Part shown: one piece after another, positions 1 through 6,652 of the stretch
How positions within the stretch are numbered: the stretch's first letter is position 1
Layout of the letters: every line of letters begins with the position of its first letter
Assembly: GCA_036560145.1 (NCBI GenBank)
Contig: DATBRV010000112.1
Location: forward strand, 1 to 64,000
DNA length: 64,000 bases
Direction of reading: 5' to 3'
Origin: DATBRV01 sp036560145
GTDB lineage: Bacteria; Myxococcota_A; UBA9160; SMWR01
The notes under the pieces: generated by a model
Told to the model about the DNA's origin: nothing
What the model saw: the letters and a program-made list of their open reading frames with translations, nothing else
The model's database searches: none
Program-made: the position numbers and the translations under genes

Positions 1-24
1 GTCTTCGGTCGCCGAGCTGCTCAT
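1..24 (-). CDS. 5' end of a gene cut by the window edge
   Basis: Only the first eight codons are present, beginning MSSSATED and running out of the window. A GGAGAA ribosome-binding site lies a few bases before the ATG. It follows the 233-aa membrane protein gene on the same strand with about 36 bases between, so it probably belongs to the same operon. Nothing can be said about function. Confidence 0.5.
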
Positions 25-36
25 GCCTTCTCCGTG

Positions 37-54
37 GACCGTCGACCGACGGTC
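37..54. other. Short hairpin between two minus-strand genes
   Basis: Perfect 7-bp inverted repeat (GACCGTC / GACGGTC) with a 4-base loop. It sits between the stop of the 233-aa membrane protein and the start of the next minus-strand gene. No T-run follows, so it is more likely an intercistronic stability or attenuation hairpin than an intrinsic terminator. Role inferred only from position. Confidence 0.4.
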
Positions 55-60
55 GCGCCT

Positions 61-762
61 TCAGTCGGAAAAGATTTCCCGGTTGACGGTGTGCAGGTAG
101 GGGATCGCGAGGAACGGCGTGATGTAGAAGATGTTGTAGAGCCACCAGCCGACCACGGGAAACACCACGTTCGCGTAACGCACGTCGGCGTAGATCGTCA
201 TGTTCGCCACGTAACCAACCCAGATCACGACCCCGAACCAGCACGTGACGATCAGCCACTGCTGGCCCCAGCGCTTCATCTGCAGGAAGCCGATCGCCGC
301 CGCCAGACGCATGCAGAACACGATCGGGAGCAGCGCGATCTCCCAGGCCTTCTCGCCGGGCGCGGTGGCGCCGCCGAGCCAGAGCTCGTTGTAGTGCCAG
401 AAGTAGCCGGCGTCGAACATGTTGCCCCAGGCCGTGAGCACGACCCGATCGACCAGCGTGTGGTGGGCGACCATGTCGAGCGCCCAGCCGAAGCTGTTGA
501 GCGCCGAATCGATGACGACCAGGTAGCCGAGCAAGGTGACGATCACCGGCCGAACGGTGAGACCGGCGCGCTGCGCCTTCACCTGGAGAGCCAGCCCGCG
601 CAGGAAGAGCGGGAAGCCGACCAGGCCGAGCACGAGGGTGCCCATCAGGATCGTGCCCGACAGGAGCCACAAATCAGCTCGACGTTGCGCCTGCCGACTC
701 TGCTCGTGGTGTTCGTCGTAGCTGCTCGAACCGCTGGGGCCTCGAGCGACGGCCGTCGTCAC
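61..762 (-). CDS. Polytopic membrane protein of unknown family (233 aa)
   Basis: The protein starts with a polar stretch of about 28 residues, followed by roughly six hydrophobic segments, for example around residues 33-55, 72-90, 140-160, 170-190 and 200-220. Aromatic residues are abundant (WHYNELW, GWWLYNIFYITPF). The GTG start is supported by an AGGAGG site that overlaps the TAG stop of the preceding 44-aa gene. It is the third gene of a micro-operon whose first two genes encode single-span membrane peptides of 32 and 44 aa. That arrangement resembles membrane complexes with tiny accessory subunits. I do not recognise the family and no catalytic motif is evident. Confidence 0.75.
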   Translation of the reverse strand: MTTAVARGPSGSSSYDEHHEQSRQAQRRADLWLLSGTILMGTLVLGLVGFPLFLRGLALQVKAQRAGLTVRPVIVTLLGYLVVIDSALNSFGWALDMVAHHTLVDRVVLTAWGNMFDAGYFWHYNELWLGGATAPGEKAWEIALLPIVFCMRLAAAIGFLQMKRWGQQWLIVTCWFGVVIWVGYVANMTIYADVRYANVVFPVVGWWLYNIFYITPFLAIPYLHTVNREIFSD

Positions 763-770
763 GAGTCCTC

Positions 771-905
771 CTACCAGTCCCGGACCGAACGCATGTGCAT
801 CTGGATCAGGAACATCACCAGCAGATAGCCGTAGACGACGATCTGGAAGACATGGAGCGCCCGCCGCCGCCGACGGTCCCGTTCGCTGATGGGCTGTTCC
901 TTCAT
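771..905 (-). CDS. 44-aa single-span membrane peptide
   Basis: The ATG at 905 begins one base after the stop of the 32-aa gene. The product has a very basic N-terminal half (five consecutive Arg around residues 11-15), then one hydrophobic helix at about residues 19-35 (VFQIVVYGYLLVMFLIQ), ending MHMRSVRDW. The charge pattern predicts the N-terminus inside the cell. Its stop codon is embedded in the ribosome-binding site of the 233-aa membrane protein gene, so the two are probably translationally coupled. Too small for standard gene callers. Supported by coupling, an intact frame and membrane-protein composition. Function unknown. Confidence 0.65.
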   Translation of the reverse strand: MKEQPISERDRRRRRALHVFQIVVYGYLLVMFLIQMHMRSVRDW

Positions 906-906
906 G

Positions 907-1005
907 TCAGAAGGTCCCGATGGAATCCATCAGCCAGTACCAGAAGACCACGATCAGAGCGACGCCGCCGAACGCGACAGCCAGACGCAAGATGTCCAAC
1001 AGCAT
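907..1005 (-). CDS. 32-aa single-span membrane peptide, first gene of the micro-operon
   Basis: ATG at 1005 with AGGAG eight bases upstream. The product is almost entirely one hydrophobic helix (LAVAFGGVALIVVFWYWLMD at about residues 8-27) with a short MLLDILR head and a SIGTF tail. The Trp/Tyr-rich WYW at the membrane edge is typical of real transmembrane peptides. One base separates it from the 44-aa gene. It lies just downstream of the palindrome at 1048-1076 shared with the divergent TetR gene, so the whole micro-operon is probably TetR-controlled. Function unknown; a small accessory subunit is inferred. Confidence 0.6.
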   Translation of the reverse strand: MLLDILRLAVAFGGVALIVVFWYWLMDSIGTF

Positions 1006-1047
1006 GGGTAGGACTCCTTCGCCGCAGGCATCCTATCAGAAGAATCT

Positions 1048-1076
1048 ACTCACGAGTCGAAAATCGACTTGCGAGT
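1048..1076. promoter_or_regulatory. Probable TetR operator in a divergent intergenic region
   Basis: Imperfect inverted repeat with 13-bp arms, ACTCACGAGTCGA and TCGACTTGCGAGT, around an AAA spacer; 11 of 13 arm positions pair. It lies between the minus-strand micro-operon (ATG at 1005) and the plus-strand TetR gene (ATG at 1104), the usual place for an autoregulatory TetR operator. On the minus strand TTCGAC and TGATAG are spaced 17 bases apart, and the TTCGAC falls inside the palindrome, so binding would block that promoter. Family behaviour is known; the specific binding is inferred. Confidence 0.7.
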
Positions 1077-1103
1077 CAATGGGATCCGTGCGAAAGAAAG
1101 TGG

Positions 1104-1772
1104 ATGCCTGCACCCGCCCCGCGATCCCCGGCCAGGGCCGAGCGGACCCAGGCGTCCATTCTCGCGGCCGCCGAGCGATTGTTCGCCGGGCGCGGCTACG
1201 CGGCGACCCGTCTCGAGGACGTGGGGGAGGCGGTGGGCTTGAAGCGGGCCGCGCTCTTCTACTACTTCCGGGACAAGCAGGCGCTCTACGACGCCGTGAT
1301 CGAGGACGCCTTCGGCGCGCTCGTCGCGCGCCTCGACCAGGCGTTCTCGGCGCCGAGCCCCATCGCGCGGCGCGTCGAGCGGGCGGTGGAGGCCTGGGTG
1401 GACACGGTCGTGGCGCGCCCCACGCTCGCCCGTCTGATCCTGCGCTACGCGGCCGACGCCGAGGAGCGCCCGAAGCAGAGTCTGTTCCCCGCAGCCGAGC
1501 GGCTCCTGAGAAAAGGCTGGTCGCTGTTCGAGCAGGGAAGTGCGAGCGGCGAGCTCCAGCCGCTTCACGACGATCCCTTCCACGCCGCGAGCGCGCTGAT
1601 CGGCGCCACCGTCTTCTACGTCTCCGCGCTCGTCCCTCTGCTGCCCCCCGGCGACTTCGATCCGCTGGCGCCGGAGCAGGTGGCGGCCCACAAGCGCGAC
1701 GCGCTGCGCAGCGCGCGGCGCCTGTTCGGCATCCGCACGCCGCGGCGCGTGACGGGACGAATTCGAGATTGA
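1104..1772 (+). CDS. TetR/AcrR-family transcriptional regulator
   Basis: 222-aa protein with an N-terminal TetR DNA-binding domain at about residues 12-58. It carries the typical pattern ILAAAERLFAGRGYAATRLEDV, helix-turn-helix VGLKRAALFYYFRDKQALYD, then an all-helical ligand domain (about 60-210). The ATG at 1104 is chosen because homology begins right after it and upstream in-frame sequence is junk across the intergenic operator. Its stop is followed six bases later by an SDR gene, so the two are probably co-transcribed. The likely target is the palindrome at 1048-1076 controlling itself and the divergent micro-operon. The ligand is unknown; a lipophilic catabolic substrate or CoA ester is plausible in this context. 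Confidence 0.88.
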   Translation: MPAPAPRSPARAERTQASILAAAERLFAGRGYAATRLEDVGEAVGLKRAALFYYFRDKQALYDAVIEDAFGALVARLDQAFSAPSPIARRVERAVEAWVDTVVARPTLARLILRYAADAEERPKQSLFPAAERLLRKGWSLFEQGSASGELQPLHDDPFHAASALIGATVFYVSALVPLLPPGDFDPLAPEQVAAHKRDALRSARRLFGIRTPRRVTGRIRD

Positions 1773-1777
1773 CTTCC

Positions 1778-2680
1778 GTGTCGGACAGGGTTGCGGTGAT
1801 CACGGGCGCGAATGCGGGCCTGGGCTTTCAGACGGCGCTCGCGCTCGCGCGCATGGGCATGAGTGTCGTGATGGCATGCCGAAGCATGGACAAGGCGAGG
1901 AAGGCGCAGAGTGAGCTGCTGGCGGAAGTGCCGGATGCCGACGTGAGGGTGATTCCGCTGGATGTATCCGAGCCCGCATCGATCCGGGAGTTCGGCCGCC
2001 AGCTCTCGGCGCAGGTGGGACGACTCGATCTCCTGATCAACAACGCCGGCATCGTCCTCGTCCCGCTGGCGCGCAACAGCGTCGGGCAGGAGCTGCACCT
2101 CGCCACCAACCATCTGGGTGCCTTTTCCCTGACGGGCACGCTGCTGCCGTTCTTTCGCAAGAATGCCCAGGCTCGGATCGTAAACGTCGTCAGCCTTGCG
2201 CATCGTCTGGCTAGGCTCGACCTGGACGACTTGAACTGGGAGAAGGCGGCGTACAGCGAGTGGAAGGCCTATGCACGCAGCAAGTTGCTGCTGCTCAGCT
2301 TCACGATGGAGCTCGACAGGCGCTTGCGCCAGACCGGTAGCCACGTGATTTCGGTCGGCGCCCATCCCGGATTCGCCAATACGAACGCAGGCAGGGGCAG
2401 TGCCGCATTGACACCCACGACCTCCTTCCGAAGGTGGTTCAGCGAGAAGGTGGTGGAGCCGCTCATACCCAAGGCGCCAGCGGCAGCGCGGCCCATCGTC
2501 CACGCCGCCAGCGCCGAGGGCGTGTCCGGCGGAGACTATTACGGTCCAAAGGGCTTTCTGGAGATCGGTGGAAGGACCGGACGCGCGCGCGTCAATCCCG
2601 TCGCGAGGGACATCGATGTGGGACGGCGCGTGTGGGCCTTGTCCGAGGAGATGACCGGCGTCCGGTACCTCTCCCGCTAG
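1778..2680 (+). CDS. Short-chain dehydrogenase/reductase (retinol dehydrogenase-like)
   Basis: About 300 aa. The N-terminal Rossmann motif TGANAGLG binds NAD(P), NNAG follows near residue 85, and the catalytic YxxxK is present as YARSK. The length and the WxxAY..SK region resemble the retinol dehydrogenase/WWOX-like branch of SDRs, which oxidise or reduce lipophilic alcohols and ketones. The start is ambiguous: GTG at 1778 is used, but a TTG at 1769 overlaps the TetR stop (TTGA) and could give translational coupling. Downstream it is convergent with the reductase gene ending at 2694. Substrate unknown. Confidence 0.85.
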   Translation: MSDRVAVITGANAGLGFQTALALARMGMSVVMACRSMDKARKAQSELLAEVPDADVRVIPLDVSEPASIREFGRQLSAQVGRLDLLINNAGIVLVPLARNSVGQELHLATNHLGAFSLTGTLLPFFRKNAQARIVNVVSLAHRLARLDLDDLNWEKAAYSEWKAYARSKLLLLSFTMELDRRLRQTGSHVISVGAHPGFANTNAGRGSAALTPTTSFRRWFSEKVVEPLIPKAPAAARPIVHAASAEGVSGGDYYGPKGFLEIGGRTGRARVNPVARDIDVGRRVWALSEEMTGVRYLSR

Positions 2681-2693
2681 CCGGCATCGATCA

Positions 2694-3740
2694 TCAGCGC
2701 CGTAGCAGCCCGCGCGGCAGCGGCAGCGGGAGATCCGCGTAGCTCACGATCCCGGAACGGGCGGCCACCACGCCCGGAATCGCGTTGATGGCGGGCATCG
2801 CCGTCATGATGTGTCCCAGCACCATGAAGTCCGCGAGCTTCGTGATCTGGAAGTCGGGCGGGGGCAGGAAATTCACCTTCGTCCGCACGGTCGGACGCCC
2901 CTGCACCTCGATCACCCAGCCATCCTCGATCGTCCAGTCGGGCTCGAGCGTCGGCGCCTTCTTCCAGCGGAAGTTCAGCTCGACCACGGTCCGGCCGTTC
3001 ACCCTGCCCTGCCAGCTGCCCGCGATCCCGGCCACGCACCCCGCTGCGATCTTCCAGGAACCGAGATCGAGCTCTGTCGTGGTCTTGGCGTACTCGGCCT
3101 GGCAAACCACCTCGTCGAGCTCGACTCCGAGCGCATCGGCCACCAGCGCCACCGCTTCGCTGAACACCCCCGTGCCCTCGGCCGTCATGGCCTGGAGGTT
3201 GGGATCGTCGATGGGCCGGCCGAAGCCGGCCGGCATCTCCGTGGCCGGTGAGTCGTAGAGGCCGGTGTGAGCCTGCTCGCTGATCGTGACCTTGTCGATC
3301 CGATCGCAGATGCCGGCGACCACGATGCCGAGCAGCTCGGCGAACCCCGGATTGACGCCCGTGCCGAACAGAGACGAGCCGCCTCGCTCGCAGGCGTCGA
3401 GGAGCCGCTTGCGATCCGGGCCGAGCCGCCGGCCGTTGATGAACGCCGCGGTGGTGACGACGTTGACGCCGGCTGCGAGGATCCGCACGAGCTCGTCGGT
3501 GGAGGGCCACATCGGGTTGTAGACGACGCAGTCAGGACGCAAGGCGAGCAGCGCATCGACGTCGTCGCTGGCGGTCACGCCCAACGGCTCGAGCCCACAC
3601 AGCTCGCCGACGTCGCGTCCGATTTTGTCGGGAGACCACGCGTAGCAGCCCACCAGCTCGAGGCCCGGGTTCCGGGAGATCGCGGCCACCGATTGCTTGC
3701 CCACGTTTCCCGTGGTCCACTGCACGATTCGGAGCGTCAC
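2694..3740 (-). CDS. DHDPR-like NAD(P)-dependent reductase/dehydrogenase
   Basis: 348 aa. The N-terminus IVQWTTGNVGK matches the Rossmann fold of the dihydrodipicolinate reductase-like family that includes 2,4-diaminopentanoate dehydrogenase. The family is common in F420- and steroid-type catabolic clusters, usually with unknown substrate. GTG start at 3740 overlaps the TGA of the upstream SnoaL-like gene (GTGA). It is the last gene of the five-gene minus-strand Rieske operon. The C-terminal half (TTTELDLGSW, VNFLPPPDFQ) is the family's substrate domain. The assignment to family is firm; the reaction is not. Confidence 0.82.
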   Translation of the reverse strand: MTLRIVQWTTGNVGKQSVAAISRNPGLELVGCYAWSPDKIGRDVGELCGLEPLGVTASDDVDALLALRPDCVVYNPMWPSTDELVRILAAGVNVVTTAAFINGRRLGPDRKRLLDACERGGSSLFGTGVNPGFAELLGIVVAGICDRIDKVTISEQAHTGLYDSPATEMPAGFGRPIDDPNLQAMTAEGTGVFSEAVALVADALGVELDEVVCQAEYAKTTTELDLGSWKIAAGCVAGIAGSWQGRVNGRTVVELNFRWKKAPTLEPDWTIEDGWVIEVQGRPTVRTKVNFLPPPDFQITKLADFMVLGHIMTAMPAINAIPGVVAARSGIVSYADLPLPLPRGLLRR

Positions 3741-4177
3741 GCGTTCCCATCCGCCGCGTCCGCCAGCGGATCGTGCTGACGCCCGGAGTCGAAGCCGCCG
3801 TGCTTGCGCATGAACGTGGTGGCGCGTCGCCGGATGCGCCAGCCGTCGGCGGTGCGCACGTACTCGTCGCGATACCAGCCGAGGCGCATGTGGTGGGTCT
3901 GCTGGTCGATGAACACGAAGTGCTGGGTGCCGGTGGCGCGGTCCCCGGCGAGCTCGACCACCGGCATGTTCCCGATGAACTGGCCGCGCGGCGCCGCGGT
4001 CAGCAACGCCGGAAAGCGCTCGAGCGTATACGGCGTGCCGAACGCGCTGTACTCGATATCGGGTGTGAACACGTCGAGCCAACGATCCAGCACGAATTGG
4101 CTCGCGTAGGCCATGTAACGCGCGCACAGCGCCTGGATCTCGACGAGATCGGCGGTCCGCTGCGCGTCCCGGCTCAC
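3737..4177 (-). CDS. SnoaL-like / ring-hydroxylating dioxygenase beta-like protein
   Basis: 146 aa, one alpha+beta cone (NTF2-like) domain: LVEIQALCARYMAY at the N-terminus, VFTPDIEYSAFG near residue 40, the strand GTQHFVFIDQQTHHMRLGWYRDEYVRT, then WRIRRRATTFMRK. This fits the SnoaL_4 group, which includes small subunits of Rieske oxygenases and steroid-type isomerases. The position two genes after the Rieske alpha subunit makes a beta-subunit or accessory role likely. The GTG start overlaps the preceding stop by four bases, and its own stop overlaps the next GTG. Confidence 0.8.
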   Translation of the reverse strand: MSRDAQRTADLVEIQALCARYMAYASQFVLDRWLDVFTPDIEYSAFGTPYTLERFPALLTAAPRGQFIGNMPVVELAGDRATGTQHFVFIDQQTHHMRLGWYRDEYVRTADGWRIRRRATTFMRKHGGFDSGRQHDPLADAADGNA

Positions 4178-4512
4178 GGGACAGGCTCTTCGCCCAGCTC
4201 GAAGGAGGACGTGCCGGTGTCCGGGAGGTAGGGCTGCCGCCAGATCTCGACGGGGAACGACACCATGATGAGCGAATACAGCAGGTGGAGCAGCCGCTGC
4301 GCGTCTTCGGGCAGCTCGTGCAGCGGGAATTTCTCCAGGTAGGCGATCACCTCCTGGGCGCGCGGGAAGAGCGCGTCGTAGAACGCCTGCATCTCGTCCA
4401 TGCTGCTGGCGAGGCGCTTCGCATAGCGTTCCGGCTCGCTCGCCAGGCACCACTCCTCGGCGAACGGCTCGAGGGTCGAGAACTCGGGAGGGAGCAGGGC
4501 CATCTCGATCAC
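4174..4512 (-). CDS. 112-aa protein of unknown function in the Rieske operon
   Basis: Small helical protein without Cys-pair metal motifs. The sequence reads as an acidic N-terminus (FSTLEPFAEEWCLAS) followed by amphipathic helices (SSMDEMQAFYDALFP, AQEVIAYLEKFPLHELPEDA, LLHLLYSLIMVSFPVE). The GTG at 4512 overlaps the Rieske TGA (GTGA). An internal ATG three codons later (4503) is an alternative start. Strict coupling between the oxygenase alpha subunit and the SnoaL-like gene suggests a dedicated partner of the oxygenase. I do not recognise the family. Confidence 0.75.
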   Translation of the reverse strand: MIEMALLPPEFSTLEPFAEEWCLASEPERYAKRLASSMDEMQAFYDALFPRAQEVIAYLEKFPLHELPEDAQRLLHLLYSLIMVSFPVEIWRQPYLPDTGTSSFELGEEPVP

Positions 4513-5795
4513 GCCTCCGTGTGCTTGCGCCGGTAGTCGTCGACCCAGTCGTTCACCACCTTGTTCAGGTGGCGGCACATGAGCTCCTGGTCTCCCAGCG
4601 GGAAGCTGGTGACGACCCGCGACTCGAGCCCCATCTGCGTCGCCTCGAGCGTGCCGCAGTCCTGCAGGGCGTATTCCTTGATCGTGGTGGCGGCCAGCTC
4701 GTGCGCGAGGCGTTCGCGCACGTTGCGTGCGGGGACGAAGTAGAGGGTCGCCTCGAACAGGAGCCGATTGTGCGCCAGCGGCCAGTAGTGATAGGTGAGG
4801 TACCAACCCGTCTCCCAGAACACGATCGCGAAGTTCGGGAAGATCTGGAACGAATCGAGGCCCCAGTGCTTCTTGTGGCCCGGGTTGAGGCCGGGCGGGA
4901 AGCCCTCGATTCCGAGATCCGCGTGATCCCAGGGACCGAACAGGCCGCTGCGGAACAACCCCTCGATGGGGTTGAGCGCTTCCGGCGGCAGCAACCCGCC
5001 GGCGCCGCCGCTCGTGCAGCCCACGCGATGCGGGCCGTCGATCTGGAAGTGCATCGTGTAGAACCCCATCCGCTGGTACGCCTCGTTCGACATCACGGGG
5101 TTCTGTCGGCCATGGAGGATGGGCGGGTGATAGAACTCCTGGAAGGCGTCGAGGAACACCTTCCAGTTGCTGCGGATGTCGCCGCGATAGTAGAAGCGCT
5201 CGGTGACGTTGTGGAACGGGTAATCGATCGCGGTGATCATCGGGCCGAGGAACTCGCGAAGCGACTGCTCCGGCTCCTTGGCCAGGTTGATGAAGATGAA
5301 CCCCTGCCACACTTCACAGTGGACCTGGACGAGGCCGTAGTTCGCCTTGTCGATGCCGAAGAACTCGCCCTCCTGAAGAATCGACGAGAGCTTGCCGTCG
5401 AGGTCGTACTTCCAGCCGTGGTACTTGCAGGCGAACTGCCGGCAGCTGCCCTTCGACTCCAGACGCGGATCGTCGGTCCAGACCAGCCGGTTGCCGCGGT
5501 GCCGGCAGACGTTGTGGAAGGCGCGGATCTGGTCGTCCATGCCCCGGACGACGATCAGCGAGGTCTTCGCGACCGCGAGTTCCTTGCTGAAGAAGCTCCC
5601 CTTGCGCCGGAGCTGCTCGACCCGCCCGACGTTCAGCCAGGCCCGCTTGAAGATGGCCTCACGCTCGAGCTCGTAGAACTCGGGCGAGATCGAGCTCTCG
5701 TAGGACACCGGGGCGGTGCCGAGCTCGGGATAGTGCTCCGTCCAGGATCCCTCGGGCGGCTTCGGGTACTGCTTCGGGGCCACCGGCTTCATCAT
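4509..5795 (-). CDS. Rieske non-haem iron oxygenase, alpha subunit
   Basis: 428 aa. The Rieske [2Fe-2S] ligands are visible as CRHRGN and CKYHGWKYDLDG at about residues 97-125. The catalytic domain has the mononuclear-iron motif DAFQEFYHPPILHG (E-x-Y-H-x4-H) near residue 220. It should use O2 and electrons from a reductase to hydroxylate an aromatic or alicyclic ring. No ferredoxin or reductase gene is present nearby. It is second in a five-gene operon behind an SDR (typical cis-diol or alcohol dehydrogenase partner) and upstream of SnoaL-like and reductase genes. Substrate not deducible; a steroid-, terpene- or PAH-like compound is inferred from the island. Confidence 0.92.
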   Translation of the reverse strand: MMKPVAPKQYPKPPEGSWTEHYPELGTAPVSYESSISPEFYELEREAIFKRAWLNVGRVEQLRRKGSFFSKELAVAKTSLIVVRGMDDQIRAFHNVCRHRGNRLVWTDDPRLESKGSCRQFACKYHGWKYDLDGKLSSILQEGEFFGIDKANYGLVQVHCEVWQGFIFINLAKEPEQSLREFLGPMITAIDYPFHNVTERFYYRGDIRSNWKVFLDAFQEFYHPPILHGRQNPVMSNEAYQRMGFYTMHFQIDGPHRVGCTSGGAGGLLPPEALNPIEGLFRSGLFGPWDHADLGIEGFPPGLNPGHKKHWGLDSFQIFPNFAIVFWETGWYLTYHYWPLAHNRLLFEATLYFVPARNVRERLAHELAATTIKEYALQDCGTLEATQMGLESRVVTSFPLGDQELMCRHLNKVVNDWVDDYRRKHTEA

Positions 5796-5814
5796 GCTCG
5801 CTCCTTCGTGTCGT

Positions 5815-6570
5815 TCACAGGACCATGCCGCCGTTGACGCCGACCACCTGGCCGGTGACGAAGCCCGCTTCGTCGGAGCACAGGAATCCGCACACGGCCG
5901 CGACGTCTTCGGGGGCTCCGACCCGGCCGACGGGAATCATCCGGGAGGCGAGCTTCTCGAGCTTCGCGACGTCGCCTTCGGTCTCGGCGCGGCGCAACAT
6001 CGGCGTGTCGATCACGCCCGGCGGGATGTTGTTGACCGTGATCCCATGGGGAGCCAGCTCCAGCGCGAGCGCCTTGGTGAGTGCGATCACGCCTCCCTTC
6101 GATGCGACGTAGTGCGCCATGCGCAGGGCGCCCGACTGCGCGCTCGACGACGAGATCGTGACCATCCGGCCCCAGCGCGCCTCGATCATGTCGGGGGCGG
6201 CGGCCTGCAGGCAGTGGAAGGTCCCGGTCAGGTTGACCGCGAGCATGCGCTCCCAGCTCTGGGCAGTGATCTCCGTGAACTTCGCGAACGCGTCGAGGCC
6301 GGCGCTGGTGACCATGATCGCGATGGGGCCGAGCTCCGCGCGCACCTTGTCGAGGGCCGCGTCGACCGCGCCGCGGTCGCTGACATCGGCTGCCACGCCG
6401 ATCGCGGTGGCCCCCGTCTCGCGCAGGTCCTCGGCGGCCCGCAGCGCCGCTTCCCCCTGCAGGTCGAGCAGACCGATCCGGCGGCCCCGCGCGGCGAGCT
6501 GCCGGGCGATCGCCAGACCCATCCCCGACGCGGCTCCGGTGACCACGGCGACCCGATCCATCGTTCCCAT
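5815..6570 (-). CDS. SDR-family oxidoreductase, first gene of the Rieske operon
   Basis: 251 aa classical SDR with TGAASGMG at the N-terminus, SAG in place of NNAG, catalytic Ser in the ISSSSAQ strand, YVASK (YxxxK), and the C-terminal VNGGMVL. The ATG at 6570 is preferred over the internal ATG at 6561 because GGAAG lies just upstream. It is the promoter-proximal gene behind the promoter/operator at 6601-6652 and is separated from the Rieske gene by 19 bases. It probably oxidises the diol or alcohol produced by the oxygenase. 3-oxoacyl-(ACP) reductase-like members look similar, so the substrate remains open. Confidence 0.87.
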   Translation of the reverse strand: MGTMDRVAVVTGAASGMGLAIARQLAARGRRIGLLDLQGEAALRAAEDLRETGATAIGVAADVSDRGAVDAALDKVRAELGPIAIMVTSAGLDAFAKFTEITAQSWERMLAVNLTGTFHCLQAAAPDMIEARWGRMVTISSSSAQSGALRMAHYVASKGGVIALTKALALELAPHGITVNNIPPGVIDTPMLRRAETEGDVAKLEKLASRMIPVGRVGAPEDVAAVCGFLCSDEAGFVTGQVVGVNGGMVL

Positions 6571-6600
6571 CCGTCTTCCGCCGATCTGCCCTGTGACCCG

Positions 6601-6652
6601 ATTATGAACCAGCCCTCGCGTTGGGTGCAATACTACTCTCTAGAAAAGAGAA
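6601..6652 (-). promoter_or_regulatory. Promoter A with operator, for the Rieske operon
   Basis: Minus-strand -35 TTGCAC (6625-6630) and -10 CATAAT (6601-6606) with an 18-base spacer, predicting a start near 6594 and a leader of about 24 bases. Directly upstream is an inverted repeat read on the plus strand as CTCTCT / AGAGAA with a 5-base spacer (6636-6652). Nearly the same module, at the same spacings, precedes the monooxygenase gene (8131-8190). The operator and the flanking AATGTGATTT overlap the last codons and stop of that monooxygenase gene. Confidence 0.72.

Noticed and set aside
6636..6652. Possible KstR/KstR2-type operator
   Set aside because: The palindrome lacks the AAC-N2-GTT-like core of those operators and its arms are CTCTCT/AGAGAA, so another regulator is more likely.
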